From JAAYJG01 sp964450305 (GTDB taxonomy: Bacteria; Bacillota; Clostridia; DSM-8532), in contig CAYVFB010000040.1 of NCBI GenBank assembly GCA_964450305.1, forward strand, positions 1-27,747: a stretch of DNA of 27,747 nucleotides, in the 5' to 3' direction. The position numbers and the translations under genes were made by a program. Under the pieces are notes generated by a model, which was not told the DNA's origin, made no database searches, and was given only the letters and a program-made list of their open reading frames with translations. Below, piece by piece: positions 1-7,201 of the stretch; position 1 is the stretch's first letter, and each line of letters opens with the position of its first letter.

Positions 1-2
1 AC

Positions 3-2762
3 AAGAAGGTTGCCCTCCTGGATGAAGTGCTGGAATTCAATCGCTTAAGGCAAAGTATAGACAATTCGCTTCCAAGGTTTCAGGAATTGTTCCCGGGCCA
101 CGCCAGGGGAAACTGGGACACCGACTGGGCTTTTGTAAAGCGTGCGGTTGATTTTATCCTCGCGCTGCACCAGGGAATTCAAAGTGGTCAATATATTCAG
201 GAAATCATGCCAATCATTCATGACACCACACTGATAGCGCAGGCAATGAAGCTGTTGCCCGCATTGAAGGACAGCCTTGCTCAGTTTACCGAAGCCTGCA
301 AACAGTTAAATCTTGAAGCTGCCATGAAGCCCGGGATGGGTACGAACGAGCAAACAGACGAGTTCCCGATCATTCAGGAGAAATTGGAGCAATGGAGGGA
401 TGGCATTGAATCCATCTTTGATATAGGCACCTTCAACCAATATGCCGAAGAGCTGACCAGAATCGGTCTGAAAGAACTTTTAGAACTTTCCGAGGTCTGG
501 AGACAAGCGGGTGATTACCTTTCTGATGTGTATGAAAATGAGCGCTGCCAGGCCCTTCTTACCAAGGCTTACAGTGAGCGACCGGGGCTCACCCGTTTTG
601 ACAGCACGCAGCATCGGCAAAAAATTGAACGGTTTAACGAATTGGATACATTGTTTATGAGTAACAATATCCCGAGGCTTTTGTACGAGCATTGGGAAAA
701 CAAGCCAAAGGCCGGACAGGGTCAGCAGGGACAGATGGGTGTTCTGCTGCGGGAATTTCAGAAGAAGTCCAGGCATTTGCCCATTCGCAAGCTGATGACC
801 AAAGCAGGCAATGTGATTCAGGCCTTAAAGCCCGTGATGATGATGAGCCCGTTATCCATAGCCAATTTCATCGAACCCGGGCAGCTAAGCTTTGACATGG
901 TGGTTTTTGATGAAGCCAGCCAGGTGAGGCCGGTAGAGGCATTTGGCGCGTTGATGCGCTCCAAACAGGCCATTGTCGTGGGTGACAGCCAGCAGATGCC
1001 CCCCACAAGCTTCTTTGACAAAGCCATCGATGCGTCGGATATCGAAGAAGATGAAGACTATATCGGCGATGTGGAGAGCATTCTGGGGCTGTTCCTGGCC
1101 CAGAACGCGCCCCAGCGCATGCTGCGCTGGCATTATCGCAGCCGCCATGAATCGCTGATTTCTGTTTCCAATAAGGAATTCTATAATAACAAGCTGGTTG
1201 TGTTTCCATCCAGCACCTATTCCACCGAAAACATGGGCCTGGTGTTCCACTATTTGAAGGACACGGTTTATGATCGCGGGAATTCGCAAACGAACCCGGA
1301 GGAGGCCAGAATTGTTGCTGAACACGTGATGCGCCATGCGAAGGAGCATCCGGAACTGACGCTGGGTGTGGCTGCTTTCAGCATGCAGCAGATGCAAGCC
1401 ATCATCGACCAGCTTGAAATTAAACGAAGGCTGGATCCTTCCTGCGAAAGCTTCTTCCAAAACCACAAGGAAGAGCCGTTCTTCGTCAAGAACCTGGAAA
1501 ATGTACAGGGTGACGAGAGGGACATTATCTATATCAGCATCGGTTATGGCCGCGACAAGGACGGCACGCTGCCAATGAGCTTCGGGCCTTTAAACCGGGA
1601 TGGGGGGGAGCGCAGGCTGAATGTTCTGATCACCCGAGCCAGGCAGAAGTGCGAGGTGTTCTCTAATATCACCGGGAATGACATCGACTTAACCCGTACC
1701 GCGTCCAGGGGCGTCGCGTGCCTGAAAGCCTTCCTGACATTTGCGCAGCAGGGGACTTTCGATACACCGAGGGAAACCAGTCGTGAGGCCGATTCCGAAT
1801 TCGAGCTTCAAATTTATGACATGCTGGTTGAAAAGGGGTATACGGTTCACCAGCAGGTGGGGTGTGCGGACTTTTATATTGATTTAGCCATTGTTCACCC
1901 GGACAATGCAGGAAGATACCTGTTGGGGATAGAGTGCGATGGGGCTTCCTATCACAGTGCCCGCTCGGCCAGGGACAGAGACCGGCTGCGACAGAACGCG
2001 CTCGAACGCAAAGGCTGGAACATCTATCGCATTTGGAGCACCGATTGGTTCAGAAGCCCGAATACGGAAATGGAAAAACTGGAACAGTATATTCAAAACC
2101 TGTTACAGGGTACTGAACCGGTGAAGGAAGCGCAGAAAAAAGAACAGACCCCGGTGGTGGTTGAGCGCGTGAATGTGACAGTATCAGAAGATTTTGGGTC
2201 TAATGAGGCCGAACCCTATACGCTGTATCAGGGAAGAGAAATAAATGATGAACAAATTTATCAGCCGGCTTTTCTTGCCAGACTGACATATGACATCCTA
2301 TGCGTGGAAAGCCCAATGCACAGGGATGAGCTGGTTCGTCGGGTATTGGGGCTGACAGGACTGACCAGGGCCGGGACGAAAATCCAGAGCGCCTTTGATG
2401 TCGCTATCGGCCACAGTGTCAGAAGAGGAATTGTTGAACAAAGGGGAGACTTCCTGTACTGCAAGGGTTATGATGTCAGGCTGCGATCCAGAGACGGGCT
2501 TCCGGCAGTCAGCCGTAAGCTGGAATATGTTTCACCGGAAGAAATTGCGCTGGCGATTAAGACCGTGATTAAAACAAGCTTTGGCATGCAGCAGCACGAA
2601 ATACCCATCAACGCCGCCAAAGCCCTTGGCTTTTCAAGAGCCACCGAAGACATGACCGCAAGGGTAGCAGACCTGCTGCAGCAAATGGAGCAAGCCGAAG
2701 AAATTAAAAAACAAGGCGAAACCTACACCATAGATTTACAGCGGGGACAGGTTCCTCTGTAA
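3..2762 (+). CDS. Superfamily I helicase with C-terminal endonuclease-like and DUF3320 domains (5' end missing)
   Basis: The frame is open from the first full codon, so the gene begins before the window; the visible part is 919 residues and lacks the Walker A motif. Helicase motifs seen: DEAS (Walker B, nt 909-920), GDSQQMPPTSFF (motif III, about 978-1016), QGDERD (motif V, about 1507-1524) and LNVLITRARQ (motif VI, about 1617-1646). A Vsr/REase-like nuclease domain follows (about 1785-2090), with acidic residues in ADFYIDLAI and GIECDGASYH. The C-terminal part (about 2240-2600) resembles DUF3320. This order is known from large DUF4011/DUF3320 helicases, often found in accessory or defence-linked regions; their biochemical role is mostly untested. 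The molecule probably unwinds and cuts DNA, but this is inferred from the domains only. The following gene also deals with DNA damage. Confidence 0.85.
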   Translation, partial: KKVALLDEVLEFNRLRQSIDNSLPRFQELFPGHARGNWDTDWAFVKRAVDFILALHQGIQSGQYIQEIMPIIHDTTLIAQAMKLLPALKDSLAQFTEACKQLNLEAAMKPGMGTNEQTDEFPIIQEKLEQWRDGIESIFDIGTFNQYAEELTRIGLKELLELSEVWRQAGDYLSDVYENERCQALLTKAYSERPGLTRFDSTQHRQKIERFNELDTLFMSNNIPRLLYEHWENKPKAGQGQQGQMGVLLREFQKKSRHLPIRKLMTKAGNVIQALKPVMMMSPLSIANFIEPGQLSFDMVVFDEASQVRPVEAFGALMRSKQAIVVGDSQQMPPTSFFDKAIDASDIEEDEDYIGDVESILGLFLAQNAPQRMLRWHYRSRHESLISVSNKEFYNNKLVVFPSSTYSTENMGLVFHYLKDTVYDRGNSQTNPEEARIVAEHVMRHAKEHPELTLGVAAFSMQQMQAIIDQLEIKRRLDPSCESFFQNHKEEPFFVKNLENVQGDERDIIYISIGYGRDKDGTLPMSFGPLNRDGGERRLNVLITRARQKCEVFSNITGNDIDLTRTASRGVACLKAFLTFAQQGTFDTPRETSREADSEFELQIYDMLVEKGYTVHQQVGCADFYIDLAIVHPDNAGRYLLGIECDGASYHSARSARDRDRLRQNALERKGWNIYRIWSTDWFRSPNTEMEKLEQYIQNLLQGTEPVKEAQKKEQTPVVVERVNVTVSEDFGSNEAEPYTLYQGREINDEQIYQPAFLARLTYDILCVESPMHRDELVRRVLGLTGLTRAGTKIQSAFDVAIGHSVRRGIVEQRGDFLYCKGYDVRLRSRDGLPAVSRKLEYVSPEEIALAIKTVIKTSFGMQQHEIPINAAKALGFSRATEDMTARVADLLQQMEQAEEIKKQGETYTIDLQRGQVPL

Positions 2763-2768
2763 ATCGCT

Positions 2769-2786
2769 GTATCTAGCCTCAGATAC
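2769..2786 (+). terminator. Weak hairpin after the helicase gene
   Basis: GTATCT (2769-2774) and AGATAC (2781-2786) can pair around a 6-nt loop, seven bases after the helicase stop. The following bases are CTTTAAAA, not a proper T-run, so this is at best a weak terminator. The rest of the 221-nt gap to the next start holds no recognisable gene. Confidence 0.22.
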
Positions 2787-2983
2787 CTTTAAAATAAGCT
2801 GTTTATAGAAACCAGATACCGTGATAATTATTAACCCTTAATCCGGGATCATTTGATATGGGCATAGCATGGGCTTGTACTTCATACGTTAAAGTTTATT
2901 TGAATGGCAGCTCTCTGAGTTTGACAAAAGTGGTTCACAATTATCAACCCTTTTTACCAAACAACCAGGAAAGGATGTTTTCT

Positions 2984-3592
2984 ATGTGCGGACGGTTTTA
3001 CGTTCCTGAAAAAGAAATGGACGAATTTGCTAAGCTTGTTGCCGAGGTAGAACAGCATTTGTTAAAAAAATACGGCGAAATTTACCCAGGAGACACAGTA
3101 CCGATTATTACTCCCGGTAAAGACAACCGGGAAGTACACGCTGTTAAATGGGGGTTCCCTCAATGGAAGGGAAACGGCTTAATCATTAATGCCAGAAGCG
3201 AGACCGCACCGATTAAGCCCATGTTTCAGGCACCTTTCAAAAAAAGAAGGTGTATTATTCCTGCAACCGGGTTTTATGAGTGGAAAAAAGATGCAGAAGG
3301 TGAGAAAACAACAAAAATTAAACACTGGATCTCTATTAACAACAAATTGTTTTATATGGCTGGGCTCTATTGGTTTTTCAAAGACAAACAGGACGAAAGC
3401 ATTCTATGTCCAGCCTTTACGATTCTAACCACTGCAGCAAATACAAAGATGCAAGCTATCCATAACCGCATGCCTGTTATTATTTCTGAGGAAAACATTG
3501 AAAAATGGCTTTTTACCGAGGATATCAATGATGTTCTTCCCATGCTGACACCTCCCGGTGACGATGAAACCCACATTCAGGAAACTGCATAA
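2984..3592 (+). CDS. SRAP domain protein, abasic-site DNA-protein crosslinker (YedK/HMCES family)
   Basis: This 202-residue protein belongs to the SRAP family, which covalently caps abasic sites in single-stranded DNA through the amino-terminal cysteine. The key residues of the family are all visible: Cys2 (MCGRF), Asn69 in NARSET, Glu99 in GFYEW and His160 in HNRMP. The start at 2984 is fixed by this chemistry, because the cysteine must be residue 2 after methionine removal, and by a Shine-Dalgarno AGGAAAGG at 2967-2974. An in-frame upstream ATG at 2858 would add 42 residues and bury Cys2, so it was rejected. Possible -35 TTGACA at 2921, but no convincing -10 and no LexA-like box seen. It sits between the helicase and a RAYT transposase. 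The family name 'SOS response-associated peptidase' is historical. Confidence 0.95.
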   Translation: MCGRFYVPEKEMDEFAKLVAEVEQHLLKKYGEIYPGDTVPIITPGKDNREVHAVKWGFPQWKGNGLIINARSETAPIKPMFQAPFKKRRCIIPATGFYEWKKDAEGEKTTKIKHWISINNKLFYMAGLYWFFKDKQDESILCPAFTILTTAANTKMQAIHNRMPVIISEENIEKWLFTEDINDVLPMLTPPGDDETHIQETA

Positions 3593-3633
3593 ACTTCCCA
3601 TAAGGTAAACGATAGCTAAAAGGGGTGATAAAG

Positions 3634-4392
3634 TTGCCGAGGCATGCGCGACCAAAAAGCCGAACCGGTATCTATCATATCATGCTGCGTGGAATTAACA
3701 AACAAAATATCTTTCAGGAAGATAAAGACCGACTCAAATTCCTGAACACATTGGAACGATACAAGCAAGTAAGCAGGTATCAACTATATGGATATTGTCT
3801 AATGACGAATCATATTCATTTGCTGTTGAAAGAAGATGTTGAGCCTGTTTCAGATGCAGTAAAAAGAATATCCAGCTGCTACGTATATTGGTACAACCAA
3901 AAATACAACAGAACAGGGCATTTGTTTCAGGAGCGTTTCAAGAGTGAAGCTGTGAATGATGAGTCATATTTACTTACCGTGCTAAGGTATATACATCAGA
4001 ATCCTCTTAAAGCGGGTTTATGTAAAGAATTATCAGAATACAAATGGAGCAGTTACAACGATTATCTTGGAAAATCGGAATTGACGGACACAGTATTTAT
4101 TAGAAGAATGTTCTCAGAAAGCGTAGAACAGGCATTAAAAGCATATAGTGAGTTTATGAAAGAAGCGCAGGATGACAAATGTTTGGAAGAGGTAGAGAAA
4201 ACGAAACTTCCAGATGAGATGCTTGAAAAGCTATTTACTGAATATGGGTTAAAAACGAGTAAAGAACTGCTGTTGCTTGAAAAAGGCAAACAAATGGAGA
4301 TACTCAAAAGAATAAAAAAGCTGGAAGGAGTTACAACAGGCCAGTTATCAAGGATAACTGGCATATCAAGGTATTATATTAACCAATTATAA
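3634..4392 (+). CDS. RAYT / TnpREP-type HUH transposase (Y1_Tnp, IS200-like superfamily)
   Basis: A 252-residue single-stranded-DNA transposase-like protein. Seen: HUH motif in NHIHLL (His60, His62), candidate catalytic Tyr119 in LRYIHQNP, the WSSY signature, and a C-terminal helix-turn-helix-like segment (GQLSRITGISRYYINQL). Known family members nick and join single-stranded DNA at hairpins (REP sequences) and are usually domesticated single-copy genes rather than mobile insertion sequences. The start is taken as TTG 3634, giving MPRHARPKSRTGIYHIMLRGI, the usual beginning of this family, with AAGGGGTG (3619-3627) at proper distance; the GTG at 3625 would lie inside that ribosome binding site. 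No terminal inverted repeats flank the gene, but a tandem array of hairpins starts directly after the stop codon, which fits a RAYT-REP pair. Confidence 0.9.
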   Translation: MPRHARPKSRTGIYHIMLRGINKQNIFQEDKDRLKFLNTLERYKQVSRYQLYGYCLMTNHIHLLLKEDVEPVSDAVKRISSCYVYWYNQKYNRTGHLFQERFKSEAVNDESYLLTVLRYIHQNPLKAGLCKELSEYKWSSYNDYLGKSELTDTVFIRRMFSESVEQALKAYSEFMKEAQDDKCLEEVEKTKLPDEMLEKLFTEYGLKTSKELLLLEKGKQMEILKRIKKLEGVTTGQLSRITGISRYYINQL

Positions 4393-4592
4393 TGAGGGAA
4401 GATTTACAATGGAACCTAAGCCCCGTCAAGTGTTAAGAGATGATTTACAACGGAACCATTGCCTACCCAGTGAGAGATAATTTAAAATGAAACCTTGATC
4501 CAGCCCAGTGTAATTATATCCCCAGTTGAAAATTTATTTTGGAACCTAAGCCCCGCCCAGTGTAAGGGATGATTTACAACGGAACCATTGCC

Positions 4593-4692
4593 NNNNNNNN
4601 NNNNNNNNNNNNNNNNNNNNNNNNNNNNNNNNNNNNNNNNNNNNNNNNNNNNNNNNNNNNNNNNNNNNNNNNNNNNNNNNNNNNNNNNNNNN
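4593..4692. other. Assembly gap (100 N) inside the tandem array
   Basis: Exactly 100 N, the conventional size for a gap of unknown length. The left edge stops inside sub-repeat 2 and the right edge starts at the last bases of sub-repeat 3, so the gap lies within the array and is most simply explained by repeat collapse during assembly. Confidence 0.98.
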
Positions 4693-4944
4693 TTTGGAAC
4701 CTAAGCCCCGCCCAGTGTAAGGGATGATTTACAACGGAACCATTGCCTACCCAGTGAGAGATAATTTAAAATGAAACCTTGATCCAGCCCAGTGTAATTA
4801 TATCCCCAGTTGAAAATTTATTTTGGAACCTAAGCCCCGCCCAGTGTAAGGGATGATTTACAACGGAACCATTGCCCATCCAGTGAGAGATAATTTACAT
4901 TGAAACCTTGGTCCAGCCCAGTGTAATTGTGTCCCCAGTTGAAA

Positions 4945-4975
4945 ATTTACATTGGAACCTGTCCCCAGTGTAAAT
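4945..4975. repeat. Intact REP-like hairpin at the array end, possible terminator of rubrerythrin
   Basis: ATTTACATTGG (4945-4955) pairs with CCAGTGTAAAT (4965-4975) over 11 bp, with one G-T pair, around a 9-nt loop. It touches the stop codon of the convergent rubrerythrin gene. Read on the minus strand, the hairpin is followed by a short T-run (TTTTC), so it could also end rubrerythrin transcription; this is inference. Confidence 0.7.
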
Positions 4976-5508
4976 CAGTAGTTTTCGCAGCGAACTTCGA
5001 AGTAGGCCTGGGGGTGCTTGCATACAGGGCATACCTTTGGTGCGGAGGTGCCGATGTGAATATGACCGCACTTTTTACAAACCCATGCCACCTGATCTTC
5101 CTTTGCAAAAACCGAACCATCCTGAATGGTTTGCAGCAGCTTGTTAAAACGCTCTTCATGTTCTTTTTCTATTTTAGCCACATTCTCGAACATCAGGGCA
5201 AGCTCCTTAAAGCCCTCTTCACGGGCGGTTTGCGCAAAGCCGCTGTACATTTCGGTCCATTCGTAATGCTCGCCCGCGGCGGCATCCTTCAGGTTTTCCG
5301 GCGTTTGCGCAATGTCATGAAGATATTTGAACCATATTTTTGCATGTTGACGCTCATTCTCAGCGGTTTCTTCAAAAAAGTCGGCAATTCGCTCATATCC
5401 GTCTTTTCTGGCCTGATTTGCATAAAAAGCGTACTTGTTTCTGGCCATGGACTCGCCGGCAAAGGCCGCTTTCAAATTATCTTCCGTTTTTGTACCCTTG
5501 ATGATCAT
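4975..5508 (-). CDS. rbr: Rubrerythrin
   Basis: A 177-residue cytoplasmic non-haem iron protein that reduces hydrogen peroxide in anaerobes, taking electrons from rubredoxin or NADH-linked carriers. The N-terminal ferritin-like four-helix domain (about 1-135) has the diiron ligand motifs (AGESMARNKY, EETAENERQH, AAGEHYEW, ENVAKIEKEHEER). The C-terminal rubredoxin-like domain has CKKCG and CPVC, giving the four iron-binding cysteines. Length matches the family. It starts at ATG 5508 after an AAGGGGTG ribosome binding site. It is the only leftward gene in the window and is converging on the RAYT and its array. A dyad at 5566-5585 lies 58 nt before the start and may be an operator. An overlapping rightward open frame (4927-5565) is its shadow. 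Confidence 0.97.
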   Translation of the reverse strand: MIIKGTKTEDNLKAAFAGESMARNKYAFYANQARKDGYERIADFFEETAENERQHAKIWFKYLHDIAQTPENLKDAAAGEHYEWTEMYSGFAQTAREEGFKELALMFENVAKIEKEHEERFNKLLQTIQDGSVFAKEDQVAWVCKKCGHIHIGTSAPKVCPVCKHPQAYFEVRCENY

Positions 5509-5565
5509 TCATACACCCCTTACTTTCATTTGGTCAAGAGAGGATGTTGCGTTTTTGACTATTAG

Positions 5566-5585
5566 GGAATGTTCCAGTACATTCC
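5566..5585 (-). promoter_or_regulatory. Inverted repeat upstream of rubrerythrin, candidate operator
   Basis: GGAATGT (5566-5572) and ACATTCC (5579-5585) form a perfect 7-bp dyad with a 6-nt spacer, 58 nt before the rbr start codon. The position suits a repressor site in the leader or promoter. It does not match the PerR box as I know it, so the regulator is not identified. Confidence 0.4.
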
Positions 5586-5699
5586 GCATTGATGGGTTGT
5601 TTTGCAGAATACTTTACTCTATCTTAATATTAACACATACAAGAAATATATACCACATTTCAGGCAAGAAGAAACGACGTTGCCTGAATATTCAATGAA

Positions 5700-5928
5700 T
5701 GTTCACAGGTAAACAGGCGCAGCCTGCTGAACGAAGTGAAGGAGCTCGCATTACTCCTGGCAAGATCCTTCGCTGCGCTGAGGATGACATCACTGCGCCC
5801 AGGATGACTTTATTGCGCTCAGGATGATTTTGTTGCGGTAAGGATAACTTTGCTGTACTCTGGATAAAACATATACCTGTGTGGCAACTTATAAACTGAC
5901 TAAAGGGAGGTGTAAACAGTAACAACAT
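5700..5928 (+). repeat. Dispersed hairpin element, copy 1
   Basis: Shares with copy 2 (11119-11291) the ends TGTTCNCAGG and GTGTRAACAGT and an inner block AACAGGCGCAGCCTG ... GAAGTGAAGGA ... CAAGATCCTTCGCTGCGCT. The left hairpin arm has lost about four bases here. The right part carries about five degenerate direct repeats of a 20-nt unit like CTGCGCTCAGGATGACTTT (about 5770-5875), against one and a half in copy 2. It contains no gene and lies in a stretch free of genes (5509-6141), where I see nothing else firm after 5930. Confidence 0.75.
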
Positions 5929-6141
5929 TCATCCAAAGTAAAGCTGCAGTCTTAGCGACTGAAAAAATGGTGAAACCTGGAACAAAAATGCAACGGATCA
6001 GCGGGCATTTTGGTTAAACATCATCCAACGCAGACTCCACGTACTTTAGTGATCGATAAAAACCTGACTTACAACGGGTTTTGTATAGCCAATTAAAACT
6101 TGTGAAAAATAGAACTAATGGATTGTCGATAAAGGTGATCC

Positions 6142-6870
6142 ATGAATGCACAAAAAATCTGCAAGCAATCCGCCTTTCGGCAGCATGGTCAGGGAAACAC
6201 TTTCATACAGCTGATTCCCGGGGAGAACAAAATGCATATTACAGGAATGATGGAAAACGTCCATACCCAGGAAGTACTGGAAGCTTTGAAAGCATTTTTC
6301 AGCGTTGAAAACAAAAAAGTGAGCATAACAGAGGTTGAAAGCCGTCTGAAAAACAGAGGAAACTGGCAGGATTATTGTGCTGCGCTCAGCCAGGCAGGCA
6401 CAGATGTCTTGATCATTCGAATCAGGGAAGAGCAACTGAAGGAAGCTTTAGAGAGCCTGACCATGGATGCTGTCATTGTGAATGATAATCAGCAATGGCA
6501 GATGATGAATACCATCATTTCACAAAATCAGATAAATTCCTTCAAAGATTTGGTAGTAATTTTAAATAGTGATATTATTAAATCATCAGATTTTTCCGAT
6601 GAAATGAAATGTAGGCTTTTGCTTTTTGGTTTTAATGCACAATCAAAGGTAACGACCTCCAGTACGGGAGAACCCTCCATTAGTGGGCAGTTCCTGTGCT
6701 GTGTGAAGGAAAGGCTGACTTCTGCAAGCGGAAAAACCGTGGAACCTCAGGAGTTTGTGATGAACCTGGGCATTAAGAGCAATGATCCATATAGTATTTT
6801 GGCGGCTGCTTCACTGGCTGTTTTACATGATGTGGATCTGAACAAGGTCGGCGATAAGGGAGTAAATTAG
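6142..6870 (+). CDS. Protein of unknown function, faint resemblance to a Mur-ligase central domain
   Basis: I do not recognise this 242-residue protein with certainty. The ATG at 6142 follows AAAGGTGATC (6131-6140), which matches the 16S rRNA tail well. There is no signal peptide or membrane segment. The second half (about 105-235) has a run VVILNSDIIKSS..., LLLFGFNAQS, KTVEPQEFVMNLG and NDPYSILAAASLAVLHD, which recalls the Mur-ligase central domain, where a similar NxxNxxAAxA stretch closes the domain. No GKT ATP loop is present, so if related it is a shortened, probably non-catalytic form. Its N-terminus (QLIPGENKMHITGMMENVHTQEVLEAL) is likewise unassigned. It stands alone: gene-poor DNA before it and a strong promoter after it. 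Confidence 0.7.
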   Translation: MNAQKICKQSAFRQHGQGNTFIQLIPGENKMHITGMMENVHTQEVLEALKAFFSVENKKVSITEVESRLKNRGNWQDYCAALSQAGTDVLIIRIREEQLKEALESLTMDAVIVNDNQQWQMMNTIISQNQINSFKDLVVILNSDIIKSSDFSDEMKCRLLLFGFNAQSKVTTSSTGEPSISGQFLCCVKERLTSASGKTVEPQEFVMNLGIKSNDPYSILAAASLAVLHDVDLNKVGDKGVN

Positions 6871-6910
6871 CACAAATACTCTATAATTTGGGCAAAACGA
6901 GTAAAAACCG

Positions 6911-6939
6911 TTGCATAACTGATTTTCTGTGGGTATAAT
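6911..6939 (+). promoter_or_regulatory. Consensus sigma-A promoter for a structured leader or ncRNA
   Basis: TTGCAT (6911-6916), a 17-nt spacer and a perfect TATAAT (6934-6939). Start of transcription expected near 6946. It is one of the two best promoters in the window; the other, before def, has the same -35 and spacing. Confidence 0.8.
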
Positions 6940-6945
6940 GGAATT

Positions 6946-7122
6946 AACAGCCGGAAATTTTTGTCTTAATGGGGTAAATGTGCGGATGTGGGGATTCGCA
7001 CTGTAACATAGAAAGAGGCTCCTCGCAAGCTTTCAGCAGTATGCCTGTCCGGGTATGGGGCTTGCCGCCTTAAAGAAGTGACTTGCATACGATAACTGAT
7101 AAAAACAGAAGGAGAACTTCTA
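6946..7122 (+). ncRNA. Candidate structured RNA, possibly 6S-like
   Basis: The promoter at 6911-6939 is followed by about 255 nt with no good gene. Two strong hairpins: GTGCGGAT with ATTCGCAC (about 6979-7000), and GCAAGC (7025-7030) with GCTTGC (7060-7065) enclosing an inner stem ATGCC/GGTAT. Directly after comes GCCTTAAA (7067-7074), the bases seen on the 3' side of the central bubble in E. coli 6S RNA. A long hairpin followed by CCTTAAA in an open region fits 6S architecture, but the closing stem is only partly convincing and the 3' end is a guess. Alternatives: a long leader or cis-regulator of the SSB-like gene. A 13-codon reading frame (7128-7169) after AAGGAG could be a leader peptide. 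Confidence 0.35.
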
Positions 7123-7201
7123 AAAACATGAACCATGGAATAAGCTATCATGAGATGAATTTAGTTTAGATACGAAAGACAGAGAGGAGTGGGGTTTATC
7201 C

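Larger units (their letters stand above)
4399..4975. repeat. 129-bp tandem array of degenerate hairpins next to the RAYT gene
   Basis: Units begin with GGAACC at 4411, 4541, 4696, 4825 and 4954. Spacing is 130, then 129 and 129; the first unit has one extra base. Each unit has three sub-repeats of about 40, 37 and 52 nt, each beginning GGAACC or GAAACC, containing CCAGTG and ending in an ATTTACAA-like stretch. In each sub-repeat the ATTTACAATGG-type end can pair with the CCAGTGTAA-type end, so the array is a row of decayed palindromes; the best preserved is 4945-4975. The array is broken by the N run, so the true copy number is unknown. The spacing and lack of unique spacers exclude a CRISPR. 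Association with the adjacent RAYT is inference. Confidence 0.9.

Noticed and set aside
885..1466. 193-codon leftward open frame
   Set aside because: Antisense to the helicase motifs; shadow frame.
2858..2983. 42-residue N-terminal extension of the SRAP protein
   Set aside because: It would remove the essential amino-terminal cysteine; the MCGRF start has its own ribosome binding site.
4399..4975. CRISPR array
   Set aside because: The repeats are long (129 bp) and contiguous with no unique spacers, and there are no cas genes. It is a tandem hairpin array.
4927..5565. 212-codon rightward open frame
   Set aside because: It is antisense to rubrerythrin, whose domains and ribosome binding site are unambiguous; no protein family recognised in the rightward frame.
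6946..7122. SRP RNA, T-box or known riboswitch
   Set aside because: No GGAAGCAGC-type SRP loop, no T-box core GGGTGGAACC and no riboswitch core that I recognise.
7128..7169. 13-codon leader peptide
   Set aside because: AAGGAG lies 13 nt upstream, too far to be convincing, and the peptide has no run of one amino acid as in attenuators.
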